From positions 4,655,001 through 4,719,000 of the forward strand of contig CM055318.2 in the NCBI GenBank assembly GCA_029255685.2: DNA of 64,000 bases. The letters are read 5' to 3'. Positions 50,581-62,400 of the stretch are shown here, piece after piece. The translations under genes and the position numbers were made by a program. This DNA comes from Silene conica (Eukaryota; Streptophyta; Magnoliopsida; Caryophyllales; Caryophyllaceae). Position 1 is the first letter of the stretch, and every line of letters starts with the position of its first letter. The notes beneath the pieces were generated by a model. That model made no database searches and was not told the origin of the DNA. It saw nothing but the letters and a program-made list of their open reading frames with translations.

Positions 50581-51036
50581 AGAAGGTGGCAATCGGGTCA
50601 CTCGGGTCGGTTACGGGTCGGGTCAAAACAGATCGAGGTATATCGGGTTCGGGTTAACGACGGGTTCGGGTCAGTTCGGTTCATGTCGGGTCATGTTATT
50701 GACATATATTTTATCTTATATATTTAGTTTTAGATGATAATTTTATATTTAATTAATGGATAGATGTATTAATTGAAATTTAAGTTAAAATAATTAAGAA
50801 GAATTATTAATTTGGTGTCATTTAAATCATTATTAAGCCAGTTCATTATAACGTCATCTATCGGGTTGAGAAATATCGGGCACATGCCGGGTCGGTTCGG
50901 TTCGGGTTGGACAAAATAATGCTGCTATCGGTTAGCGGGTCGGTTCGGGTTGGGTCAGTTCGGTTTCGGGTCGCCCAATTCTCGAGCTGTATCGGGTCGG
51001 GTTTCAGGCGGGTCGGGTCAGCTTTTGCCAGCTCTA
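50581..51036. mobile_element. hAT-like MITE rich in TCGGGT motifs, ~456 bp
   Basis: Left end AGAAGGTGGCAATCGGGTC and the inverse of the right end TAGAGCTGGCAAAAGCTGAC share TGGCAA near the tip. GTCAC flanks both ends (50576-50580, 51037-51041), possibly the remnant of an 8-bp TSD. Both arms are full of CGGGTCGGTTCGGG repeats around an AT-rich centre, the same architecture as the element at 44604-45164. Confidence 0.55.
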
Positions 51037-51041
51037 GTCAC

Positions 51042-52689
51042 GGATAACAACTCATTTATACGTTAATGATTGTTTATTCGGTAAAATTGATTAATAGACT
51101 AATTTCGTCCGAGTTCAAAATAAATATTTAAAGAAAATGTTTAAAATACACTTCAATAAAAATTTAAAACAAATTTAAGCTTGATGATATGTTGTTTTGT
51201 GTAAGGATCCGCATATTTTAGTCGCATATCTAGCTTTATAGCCAATAATTTGCGCGCGCGGTTCTTTCACTTCGTGCCTGTAGATTTCTTATTTCGCTTT
51301 TGTATTTCCATTTCTAGTTTTTTGTATCATTAGTACTCCAAGACTACTTCCTGCGTGTTGAAAGTTTGGAGTCTCGTTTTTTTAAGATACGTTTTTAGGA
51401 GTTTAGGAAATGTATATCTATTCTGCAATTTCAATGTTCACTGATACAATATGAGAAATATCAAATTTGCCTCTATGAGAGGTGCTAGTCAATGAAAAAT
51501 CGCTTCTCATCATTAAGCTTGTTTATGCTTTCTTATTGCTTTCAATAATCGTATTGCTTACTTTTATTGAATTCGTGTGCCGGGCGTTGATAATCGTGAC
51601 TAGGATTCCCGGCACACACCCCGAGACCCGAGATACGTGCTAGTGGGCGATCCCTCACTAGTGCGAGACCCTTGTTGCTTGCATTCTTACCCTAGAGTCG
51701 GGAAAAGGTGCACACAACGATCCGACAAAGTACTGGACCGTGACCACTAGGCTTGCCACATTTAGTGTTATTATTATAGTTAGCAATGTAATTTATTGAT
51801 TGTTTATAAAGTTGTTTGCGACGACAAATTTTGTATATATTTTTTTTATTTTTTTTTTCCAGCCATGATTAAAACAATTTTTTCAGTGATTGGCTATAAC
51901 TCCGCAACAGACAAATAGAAATCCTATTTTATGCGACCTCGCTTAGTACAAACAGTTTCTCATAAAGGCTTGACCTCAACAGTTCACTTGAAAGAGATTT
52001 TTCACTTTAGTGTCACGAGGTTTGAGCTAATTTTCACCGATGACTAAGGTTTGGACAATTCCGCTTTTATGTTTTAATGTTCGACATATAATTATTTGTC
52101 ACTTGCTACCCACTCTACTAATCTAAAGTGAAAGTCATTATCAAATTTATATTTTCAGTATATTTTCTTTAAATATGTGAAAAATTCAATTAATATGTAG
52201 TCAATCATGTAATTTTGCAAATGATAATGCTGGGAAATGTCATAACTAAAATAATGTTTTAACTATTTTAGCTCTAGTTTAACAAAGTGAGCAAATTCAA
52301 AACTCGAATAATCTAAATAAGAAGAAAAAAAATATCGAAAACTTCTAAGATTTAAAAGTGAAATTATCCAAATCTCGGACTAGCAACGTGAAATCAACTA
52401 CAACTCAACTACCGAAGACATCAAAGTGAAAATTTGACTCATAAGAACGGAATTACTTTTTCAAATACGGATTTTACTTTTTCACATACATTTTTTCATT
52501 AATTTTCAATGTTGTACCCTTTTCCCTAAATCCATGAAAATTCTTTTATATGAACTCTTTTTTCTCCCTAAAATTTAATCTAATTACTTGAGAACTTAAA
52601 CAATGAATCATAAATTTTCAATTAGAGAAGTAATTAAGTTATTTATCGATTATTAATGTCTTTTATTGAGTTTTATAAAAATTCATATA
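51042..52689. other. intergenic region without recognised genes
   Basis: AT-rich except for a GC-richer stretch at 51570-51760 (for example GTGCCGGGCGTTGATAATCG and CGAGACCCGAGATACGTGC) that looks like a fragment of an unidentified repeat or LTR. No open frame supports a gene. Confidence 0.4.
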
Positions 52690-53784
52690 TATTTATTTAT
52701 TTATTTTTTATTTTTTATTTTTTATTTTTTTTTGTCGATGGGTAAGAAAAGTTACACCATGGCCTCTTGGGCCAGATTATGTGCTACACTATTAAGCGAT
52801 CTAGGAATGAAAGAAAAACTAAGACAGTGAAAGAAGGTAAACAGAGTTTTACAATCTTCGATTATACCCCTAATGTGTCGATTTGTCTTGGTCAAACCTG
52901 CAAAGGATAAGATAAGAGTTAGACAGTCCGTCGAGATCCTAAAGTGGAGGATCCTGTTGGCTTTTGCCCATATAAGAGCTTCCCTTAACCCAAGCGCTTC
53001 TGCCTGTAAAGCAGATTCAGCTCTACACCTTCTTCGGAAGTTCCAATTACTGGTTCCATCTGGGTCATAAATGACACAACCATAAGCCGCATCCAGATTT
53101 GGTCTCCAAGCTGCATCCAGCTTCGCATGGTAGCCCACACATATACTCTCCGGGTTGATAATTTGAAGTGGAACTCCCTCACGTAACCTCATGGACTCTT
53201 CTTCCCCAAACTCCCCAGATTCGGAAGTATACCTATCCAAACCACCGTTTTTTAAAGTTTTCTTGCAATTAGCCAAAATAAGATTAGTCACATCCTGTCT
53301 GACAAGTTTGAAGAACGTTGCAATCGGGAGAACTTCCTTGTTAAAAACACGAGAATTTCTCGCCTTCCAGATATGCCATAAGGTGACAACAAAAAGGATA
53401 GTTCTTTCCTCATCCTTAAGAACCTTCATGAGATAATCAAGCCATCCCATGATCCAGTCAGCTCCATTAATGTGAGAATTTCCGCCGCCCCGTATACCCA
53501 ACGGCGACCCAGCCCATATCCGAGCAGCAAAGTCACAATCACGAAAGAGCTAGGTGAGTCAAAGTTTCCTCATAAAGCCGAGTCTCCGAACAGAAAGAAC
53601 AGTTATTGTGTCCTCTCATGCCCCTCTTAGCAAATTCTGCCCCCACCGGGAGAGTGCTAGAAATGATTTTCCAGACAAAAATTTTCAACTGGTTAGACAC
53701 TGGCATATTCCAAAGCGTTCTTTTGCAAAACCGCTTACCAAGGTCACCAATTCTGCTTTTGTCCCTGTTTGTAAGCTTCGTAGC
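52690..53784 (-). pseudogene. LINE (L1-type) 3' fragment: reverse-transcriptase zinc-binding and RNase H-like domains
   Basis: Minus-strand remnants of a non-LTR retrotransposon polyprotein. Upstream part: LGKRFCKRTLWNMPVSNQLK and FVWKIISSTLPVGAEFAKRG with CSFC, the zf-RVT pattern. After a frameshift near 53,545 the frame continues RDCDFAARIWAG, LWHIWKARNSRVFNK and a C-terminal RNase H-like (RVT_3) domain: KLDAAWRPNLDAAYGCVIYD, AESALQAEALGLREALIWAK and STDCLTLI, ending SVAHNLAQEAMV. A stop at 52752-52754 is followed by an AAAAATAAAAAATAAA-type tail to about 52690. The fragment is cut at 53784 by the LTR of the gypsy element, so its upstream part should resume beyond the right edge. Confidence 0.85.
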
Positions 53785-54614
53785 TGATAGGGGTAAAGTC
53801 GTCACCCTAAATCAAAGTAATCCTTAGGATACTACTAACTAATAGCTAGCGGTAAGAAAGGTATCGAATCCACAGGGAGGCGGTAATGAATTGTTTGATA
53901 AAGTAAATAAGTCTTAAAGTAACAAGTGGGTTGTTTTGGTTGTTTTTGTTTTCTAATGAACTAATTGCAAAATAAGTAAATAAAGATGTAAACAAGTATT
54001 AGGAAAGATCTAGGGATCAAGTTCACATAGGTAATTATCCAGGGGAATGGGATTTAACTAATTTAATTGGGCAAAATTATTATTTAAGATCATATTTCCG
54101 GTCGGTATTCATATAATCTTTAGATCTAAACCTAACATGCGGTCGCTATAATTAGGTCAGCCTATTCAATTGTTGTGGCCTATCTTAGTCTTAGTCTACG
54201 GTCGGATCTAAGACTAATTTGCGAGACTAATTAACTAATCCTGGCCAGTAATTAATTAATCAGGTTTAAAACAACAATAGAACAATAATAATAAGCAGTT
54301 TAACAATTAAACATCATTAAAGTTTGATTCCCCCTTCTAATCACCTAGATCCCTTTTCACCCTAGACAAATAAATTAGCTACGCATGGCTTGGGATCTAA
54401 CTACAACAATATTGATTGAAAACATAATTAATAAAGCAATAAACTAAGAACAAGAATAATTGAAGAACAATAAAGTAGAGATTATGATTAAATACCGTAA
54501 ATAGGAGAACAAGATCCGAAGGCAATTGCTAAATAATAATCTAGAGAGCTACTAGTAATAATTAGGGTTTTTAGAGTAATAAAAGTGTATCTAACAATAG
54601 GTTATGAAGTCTCT

Positions 54615-54622
54615 ACTTATAA
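54615..54622 (-). promoter_or_regulatory. putative TATA box of the LTR promoter
   Basis: On the minus strand the sequence is TTATAAGTAGAGACTTCATA, resembling plant LTR TATA boxes. It lies about 100 bp downstream of the palindrome array 54720-54775. Motif-based inference. Confidence 0.4.
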
Positions 54623-54719
54623 CAAACTACTAAACAAAATATGGAAAAACTTGCTAAAAACTATTTAAACGATTTATGGAAACACTTGCTAAAACTCATG
54701 AAAATCCGGACAGAAGAAG

Positions 54720-54775
54720 CACTCGACCGAGTGTCCAGTGCACTCGATCGAGTGTTGGTGGCACTCGATCGAGTG
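54720..54775. repeat. palindrome array in the LTR: three CACTCGATCGAGTG sites, 21-bp period
   Basis: Sites at 54720-54733 (one mismatch, CACTCGACCGAGTG), 54741-54754 and 54762-54775 start exactly 21 bp apart, with unrelated 7-bp spacers (TCCAGTG, TTGGTGG). The same motif and period recur at 59001-59137 and 63345-63442 in this element. Confidence 0.93.
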
Positions 54776-55055
54776 CTCCACTTTGTCAGCACAATTCTTC
54801 GTTTCTCTACTTCTTTTTGGCAATCTCCCTTGATTCTTGCTTATCTTCCTATATATCTTTGCCTTGCCGACTCCGTGATACTCGTATGATCCTCCATAAA
54901 TCACCGGAATGCATCCATCTACATTAGAAACAACAAAACGCGGGAGTATCGGCATTTATGACAAAAAACGGCATATACGACATGGATTAGTGCACAAAAC
55001 CGTAACAAAAGTATATAAGGGAAGGCATAAAGATGTATATAATTATGACTCATCA

Positions 55056-55068
55056 AACTCCCCCAAAC
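55056..55068 (-). other. 3' polypurine tract
   Basis: Element sense GTTTGGGGGAGTT immediately precedes the LTR start TGATGAG. This is the position and composition expected for the primer of plus-strand synthesis. Confidence 0.8.
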
Positions 55069-55851
55069 TAACTCTTTGGTTGTCCTCAAACAAAGCAAAG
55101 AACTTGAAGCGAAAGCAAACATACAAACGGTGATTTTAGACAACTCAGAGCTAATGTAAATGCACATACAAATCCCAAGTTATCCATATCCGTAACAAAG
55201 TAACGACCAAATGTACCAATAAAACAAATTCAAAGGTACGGGTAATAGAAAACGCAGCTCAAGTCGCAAGGTTGATATGACGGTGTAATATAGACAAAGA
55301 CCAAACATCTTTTGACCTTGCAAGACAAATTTTAGTCGGATTCTCGCGGATTCACTCAAGCTCATAAATATATGTAAGGGTGAGTTATATGTGAAGATAG
55401 AAAGAAGTAAGAACACTCACTCAACTCAATGGAACATGCATGCAATCTAATGTGATAGAGATCTCCCCAACAATTATGCATGTATAGATGGACAAAGTAC
55501 ATGTATCAAGACGGCAAGGAGGCTAGTGGGTAAGGGTAAAGAAATGGTTTGTGTCAAAGCACGTTCTGGATATGTGGAGCTAAGACGGTAGTCGCAGCGC
55601 GAAACAAAACCAAAACCACTTCTTTAATGAAAGATAAACCAACCCAAGACTAGAGAAATTATCTTAACTTGAAAGAACATGAGAGTTTAAAACATTACTC
55701 TCCAAATATGCATTAGACTCTAGATAGTCTCCTTCAATCTCTTAACAAAATCCAATGAAGCATTCTCTCTTTCTTTTTCTTTTTTTTCTTTTTCATATCA
55801 CAATTTTTTTGAAGTTTTTCTTTTCTTTTTTTTCTTTTTCTCCTTTTTTTT

Positions 55852-55891
<40 letters not shown>

Positions 55892-56861
55892 TGCTTCATA
55901 TTTTTTTTTTTTTTTTCTTTTCAACATAAGAGATTGACACAATTGCTCAAAAGATTTCACTACACCCACTTGGACATAATTAGTCCCTTCCCAACCATAG
56001 TAATGAAATATCATGATAAACCAAGCAACTGCGACTGTCCCGAAAAGGTAGGCAAATTCTAGGATTGTGGCTTATAAATATTTAAACACAAAACATGCCA
56101 CAAGGCTTCAAACGGGTTTTTCATAGGGAATTTGGTTTCAAAGGTAGAAAGGCAAATTTTGGCTATGTGAAACTTATTTGAAAGGTAAGGACCGCCTATC
56201 CTCATGTACTTGTCATACATTCACATAAAAGTATCAAGCAATCAATTTCACACTTATGCAGTTTGATATTACATATTCCACGAGGAGAAACCACACTCAA
56301 GCCTAATTGACAATGAGACCAGTTTATTAATGTTCCTGGCCTAGGAAGCTCTAAAGACCTCAGAATTTAAGTAGCTTACCAACCTAATTTGTCAAGTCTA
56401 ATCAATATAAGGCATGTCAATTACGGTCAAGACTTGATCATTGAGCTTTGTTTTCATAGGCTAACGGGTCAAAACAATGTACATGGATAAATATTTGGGA
56501 TTCAAATGCAACTGCAAATTATCATCATTGTTATCTTAAATCACCAAGCTTGAAAGAAGAAAATAAGAAAATAAGACATGTTTTTTTTTTTTTTTGGCAT
56601 ACGAAAGTAGATAAAACACTCCTCCCCCAAACTAATTATCACAGTGTCCTCAGTGTGATCCTAACAGCATAGAAGTCACAGCAAAAATCAACAACAACAG
56701 CCACAGCAACCTAAGAGGACATACCTAAAAAAAAAGGGAAAGGAGCATGCTAACTAAAAGATAAAATAAGTAAAGGGAAGACAAAGAAAGATAATACCAG
56801 CTATATGTATAGGACTCCCCCAAACCAGCTGGAAAGTGGGGGAGGGAGTGACCAACCATCA
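55069..56861 (-). other. 3' noncoding region of the gypsy element with extra polypurine tracts and a long T-run
   Basis: About 1.8 kb without coding capacity between the env-position ORF and the LTR. It contains two further TTTGGGGGAG copies (56622-56633 and 56814-56826 as CTCCCCCAAA on the plus strand). A pyrimidine-rich tract at 55769-55919 includes an uninterrupted run of about 37 T (55854-55890), and another T-run ends at 56595. The open frames across the T-run are low-complexity. Confidence 0.7.
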
Positions 56862-58514
56862 CTAAGGATCATCTTCGTTATCACCCTCGGCATCACTATA
56901 TTGAAATTCATCTATTTGGCGGAAAAGGGCCTCAAGCTCGGGATCCGGCTCTCCACCGCGGCCTCTAGTGTGATCACGCTGACGCCTACGGCCTCTACCA
57001 CGTCCGGGGGCGACACCAGAAGAGGGAGCAACGAACTGACCACCATGGCTGGAGGGACCAGCCCCAAATGGGTCGGAAAAACCTCCAACAGGCATGTCGG
57101 GGCGAATGGGTGCGTAGATGGGCCTCCCAAGACATCCGGGCTCGTGGCTGAACTCGGTGGTGAACTGCTCTCTGGTGATCCCATAGTTGCTGAAAACAGC
57201 GCTGTCATCTCCAACCTCGGTGTAATAGCTAGGGGTAGTACCCGTGTAGGCCAAACCAGCAGAAAGGTCCATCCTAGACATCTGCTCCCACATCCTCCTA
57301 TGAACAAGGTCATTGTTCACACCATGATGAATCCGCATCTCCCTCTCAGCTGCATAATCAATAGTATAGGAGGGGTAGAAAGGAGGTTGCGGGGTGAAAG
57401 GAGGCATACTGCCTACGGGTGGGTGGTAAGGTGGCTGGCGACGAGCATCAGGACGGGTGGCATTTGTAGTGGTTTCCCTAGGAAGGGGCATCAAAAGCTC
57501 ATCCGGGATAAGGTAGGTTGGAGGGTCGGGTCGCTCCTCAGAATAATCTGGCTCAAGGGCCTCAAGGGGAGGCAAGTTCTCCTCATCTGGAATTCTCATG
57601 TAAAGGGCTGGTTTCACCAGCCAATAGAGGTCTTTGCCATTCAGAATTTGGAGCCATTTGACACTGTACCAGAAATATTGTTCATCAAGTAGGTCAGGGT
57701 CGAACTCAGTCATGGGTACATAGTTCTTGTGTCCATCAAAACCGCAAGTCCGCCTGGCTAGGCGAGTAACAATGGCACCACAACCAAGGGTACCGGAAGC
57801 GAGGGCCATCTTTGCCAAAGCGTGGCAAATAACCCCAGGCGGGCTGAACTTGAATACTGTCTCTCAGAATGGGTTAAGGTAGGAGGCAATTAACAGAACC
57901 TCCATCTTGTGAACTTTGCTCATGTCTGCGCGGCTATAGATTAAGTGGGACATGATTCTCATGAATAGCTTGATGACTATATGTTGGACATCACTGAGAG
58001 CGAGAGCACTTGGGATAGGATTGGGAAAGCCTGTAAACAATGGAAAGTACCTTGTAGCAGTTAGCTCTTTAGGCGGCATGACAAGTAGATTGTAGTCGGA
58101 GTGCTTTTGCAGTCCTAGATGCCGGGAGACGTCATCCATTGTTAGAGTCTTTTCTTGGTTCAACAATCGGAAGCTGATGGAGTGGAGGCCCGTATCATAG
58201 GAGAAAGAACTGAAGAACTCCAGAGTGAGAGCTCGATAGGAAAGCTCACTAAGAGTTAGGAGGCCGAATAATCCAAGCTCTTGGAAGATCTCTTTCATTG
58301 GTTCTAAGATTTTGAAGGTATCCAGGGTCTTCTTGCAAACGACCCGAGTGGGGATCATTTTCCGTTTAGCGAGCGCCACAAACCGCTCCCTTTGATGTTT
58401 ATCCCGAAATGTAATCCAAGGGAATTCCGGGAAGGGTTCACAACCTGGAATCACCCGGGTTGGGATGTTGCGCGTAGTCCTATCTCTTTTGTTACTCCTT
58501 GAAGAACTCGCCAT
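56862..58514 (-). pseudogene. env-position ORF (Athila ORF-like) interrupted by one in-frame stop
   Basis: A 551-codon frame from an ATG at 58514 (MASSSRSNKRDRTTRNIPTR) to 56862 is broken only by a TGA at 57864-57866; both halves are in the same frame. The N-terminal part (CKKTLDTFKILEPMKEIFQE, LGLFGLLTLSELSYRALTLE, EKTLTMDDVSRHLGLQ) resembles the ORF of Athila retrotransposons, of unknown biochemical function. The C-terminal part is rich in Pro, Gly and Arg, with an acidic end (YSDAEGDNEDDP). I see no clear signal peptide or transmembrane anchor, so an envelope role is not supported by sequence. Either a recent nonsense mutation or a readthrough site. Confidence 0.72.
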
Positions 58515-59000
58515 AGCCTGGAAGTAAAGTGGAAGACAAAAGAAATAAAAAAAAAACTCTATTCCATACTTAGTGAACTCGAATTTCTATGGCTTAGGGG
58601 TCAAAATTCCGTTTGTCTACACTAAACACAGTAAGTAATGGCATAAAAAGCATGGGAATCATGTGAGTAGACAACATAGGGAAGAATTCAAGCAATTAAC
58701 ACAAGATTTAAGCATAATATGAGCAAAAACGAATGAAACCCTAGAAATTCGAAAATTACCTCAAAGATGAGCAAATTGGATGAATTAATGCAGAAGAGGA
58801 ACAATGGAATGATGTAAGATGAAGCAATTGATGATAGCAACAAAAACTAAGTGATTTGAGTGAGTAATAATGGAGATTGAAGGAAAGGGGGGTCGAAAAT
58901 TTGGGGTGAAAAGGAAAGGGGCTGTCGAAAATTTGGGGAAAAATAGAACTTATTTGCCTTATGCTTGTTGAAAAGCAAGACACGGGTTGAGGAGGAAGGG

Positions 59001-59137
59001 CACTCGATCGAGTGTTGGTGGCACTTGATCGAGTGCTCCAGATTTTCGAAACTTTTGGCTTTGCTTGCTACGGCTTTTGTAAAAAAAATAATTACTCCAG
59101 AGCACTCGATCGAGTGTGGATGGTACTCGATCGAGTG
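59001..59137. repeat. palindrome array in the pol/env spacer: two pairs of CACTCGATCGAGTG-type sites
   Basis: Sites at 59001-59014 and 59022-59035 (one mismatch, CACTTG), then 59103-59116 and 59124-59137 (first base T). Within each pair the starts are 21 bp apart. The region is noncoding and lies upstream of the env-position ORF in element sense. Confidence 0.92.
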
Positions 59138-59435
59138 TTCTAGGTCAAGCAATAAATTTACGAATTAAGAATTAAAACAGCTTAGCTATATTTCAACGAA
59201 AAGACCCTTGATCGGGAACTCGAGATGAGACGGCGTCCATCATCAAAGCCGCTTTAGTACCATACTCCTTTCTCCTGAAAGTACTTCACACTATTCATTA
59301 AATTTGCTCACGCACTTAGAAAAAACACATACTAGAGAAAAGTAGTTCTATGCTAAAAAAAATAATGACAAGAATCTGGGCTGCCTCCCAGTAGCGCTGG
59401 TTTATGCGGTCCCGCACGACCGTATTACCTCAAGA
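59138..59435 (-). other. spacer after pol
   Basis: Noncoding. Contains GGCTGCCTCCCAGTAGCGCT (59389-59408), similar to a motif I recall downstream of pol in plant Tat/Athila elements. Two short overlapping palindromic stretches follow around GCGGTCCCGC and CGGTCCCGCACGACCG (59405-59422). Confidence 0.45.
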
Positions 59436-62400
59436 CTAAGAAGAATCTGAGGGGAAGAGGTTTAGGGCCTCTATCTTCCCAACATGGGCACCTTCATGAT
59501 ATAACTTTACGCGTTGCCCATTTACCTTAAATGTCTCACCGTCGTCGGATTTTAGAGTGACTGACCCAAATTTATTTACCTCGATAATGGTGAATGGTCC
59601 ACTCCATCTTGACTTGAGCTTACCTGGAAAGAGGTGCAAATGTGAGTTAAATAACAATACCTTGTCACCAACTCGAAGTTCCCTTTGCACAATATGCTTG
59701 TCATGCCACTTCTTGGTTCGCTCCTTGTACACTCGAGCACTATCGTAGGCATGCAGTCGAAATTCATCTAGCTCGTTCAATTGCATCAATCTTTTCTCGC
59801 CCGCCAGCGAGGGATCCATATTTAGGTCTTTGATGGCCCACATAGCCTTATATTCGAGTTCGACTGGGAGATGACAAGATTTGCCATAAACTAATCTGTA
59901 GGGCGATGAGCCAATTGGGGTTTTAAACGCAGTACGGTAGGCCCAAAGGGTGTCATCAAGCTTAAGGCTCCAATCCTTCCTATTTTTGCTAACGACCTTT
60001 TCCAAGATAGACTTCAATTCTCGGTTAGAAATCTCTACTTGCCCACTTGTCTGAGGATGATATCCCAATCCTCTACGGTGTGTAACGCCATATTTTGATA
60101 ACAAGGAGTTGAGATGACGTTCATTGAAATGCTTTCCTCCGTCACTTATGACGGCGCGAGGGACTCCAAATCGTGGAAAGATGGTCTTTTGGAATAGTTT
60201 GACAACGGACTTGGCATCACATGTAGGGGTAGCAACGGCTTCTACCCACTTGGAAACATAGTCAACGGCCACCAAGATGTAGAGGTTCCCATGAGAAGAA
60301 GGGAAAGGTCCTTGGTAGTCAACACCCCAAACATCAAAGATTTCCACTTCCAAGATCCCGGTTTGAGGCATCTCATGTCTCTGCGAAATATTACCTGTTC
60401 TCTGACAAGCATCACATGAACGCACAAAAGCAGTAGCATCTTTCAAAATAGTAGGCCAGAAGAATCCAGATTGCATTACTTTGGCAAAAGTCCGTGAGGG
60501 ACCGTGATGACCACCATAAGAAGAAGAGTGACAATGGGACAAGATAGCATGTACCTCATTATCTGGTATACATCGTCTGTAAATACCGTCAGGGCATTCG
60601 CGGAAGAGGTAGGGATCATCCCATAAATATCTCCTTGCGTCATGTAGAAATCTCTTCTTTTGCTGATAAGTCATGTCCGGAGGAAGTAGGCCTCCTACTA
60701 TGAAATTAGCATAGTCAGCAAACCAAGGAACACCTGTAGTAATAGCAAGAAGATGATCATCTGGGAATGAATCATCAATGGGGACTAAATCCCCTCCATG
60801 GAATCTCAGTCTGGATAGGTGATCGGCAACTACATTCTCAGCTCCGGATTTGTCCCTGATTTCTAGATCAAATTCTTGTAGCAGCAAGATCCAGCGAATG
60901 AGTCGTGGTTTGGCTTCCTGTTTAGCCAACAAATATTTTAAAGCAGCATGGTCAGTATAGACAATAACCTTAGATCCTACCAAATAAGAGCGAAATTTGT
61001 CTAAAGCATAGACAACTGCAAGTAATTCCTTTTCGGTAGTAGCGTAATTAATCTGAGCATCATCTAAGGTCTTGCTAGCATAATAGATCCCATGTAGTGC
61101 TTTCTCTTTTCTCTGCCCAAGTACGGCTCCAACTGCGTAGTCGCTGGCATCGCACATGATCTCGAAAGGTAAGCTCCAATCTGGGGACCTAATAATTGGA
61201 GATGAGATAAGAGCTTGTTTAATCCTGTCAAAAAATTTAACACACTCGTCAGTGAAAATAAAAGGTGCATCTTTATGTAAGAGCTTAGTAAGTGGTTGAG
61301 CAATTTTGGAGAAATCCTTGATGAATCTGCGATAGAATCCTGCATGACCCAAAAAACTTCTCACACTTTTAACATTAACCGGGTACGGGAGTTTCTCAAT
61401 GACTTCCACTTTAGCTTTGTCAACCTGAATGCCTTTTCCAGATACTAGATGACCAAGTACCACCCCTTCAGTTACCATGAAGTGACATTTTTCCCAATTC
61501 AGGACAAGATTAGTTTCTTCACAACGCTGCAAGACTTTGGATAAATTTCTCAGGCAAATATCAAAGTTAGTACCATAAACACTGAAGTCATCCATGAAGA
61601 CTTCCATAATAGACTCAATATAATCAGAAAAGATGGCCATCATACAACGTTGAAAAGTAGCAGGGGCATTGCAAAGCCCAAAGGGCATCCTCCTATAAGC
61701 AAAGACACCATAAGGACATGTAAAGGTTGTCTTCTCTTGGTCATCGGGATGTATGGGTATCTGAAAGAATCCTGAATAACCATCGAGGTAGCAAAAATAC
61801 TCGTGACAAGCTAATCGCTCTAACATTTGGTCAATATAGGGGAGGGGAAAGTGATCTTTCTTGGTAGCAACATTTAGCTTCCTGTAGTCAATACACATCC
61901 TCCACCCTGTTACAAGCCTGGTAGCGATTAATTCATTCTTAGCATTCGTCACAACCGTAGTCCCTCCCTTCTTAGGGACTACCTGAACTGGACTCACCCA
62001 TCGAGAGTCGGAGATGGGGTAGATAATACCTGCATCTAAGAGTTTTTGAATTTCCTTTCGAACAACGTCCTGCATAGGAGGGTTGAGACGACGTTGACCC
62101 TGTGCGCTGGGTTTATGACCTTCCTCTAAGTGAATACGGTGCATGCAAAAGTCAGGACTAATACCTCGTAAATCATCAATGCTATATCCAATGGCTTTTT
62201 CATGTTTCCGTAAAATAACCAACAAAGCAGAAAGTTGGCTCGCATTAAGATTAGCATTGATAATTACAGGTTTTAACTCTTTATCATCAAGAAACACGTA
62301 CTTAAGATGAGAGGGAAGGGGTTTAAGTTCAGGTTTCTTTACCTCGGTAACCTTAGGGGGGTTACCTAAGCTATAGACCGTTTGCTCTTTACGTTCCTTT

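Larger units (their letters stand above)
53785..55055 (-). repeat. 3' LTR, 1271 bp
   Basis: In element sense it begins TGATGAGTCATAATTATA directly after the polypurine tract GTTTGGGGGAGTT and ends CTTTACCCCTATCA at the LINE junction. The ends are TG...CA with a short TGAT/ATCA inverted repeat. The U3 part contains a three-site 21-bp-phased palindrome array and a TATA-like box. The 5' LTR lies outside the window, so age cannot be estimated. Confidence 0.85.

Noticed and set aside
51570-51760. A possible solo LTR or captured gene fragment
   Set aside because: GC-richer than its surroundings but no TG...CA ends, TSD, or coding frame could be identified.
52752-53501. A functional host RNase H-like gene
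   Set aside because: Upstream frame carries the LINE zinc-binding domain with a frameshift between them and an A-rich tail follows; it is a LINE fragment.
55755-55937. Small protein encoded across the T-run
   Set aside because: Poly-Phe/poly-Lys translation of a 37-base homopolymer and its flanks.
56805-57692. A 295-codon plus-strand open frame
   Set aside because: Antisense to the env-position ORF of the gypsy element; no family signature, and the minus-strand frame is the coherent one.
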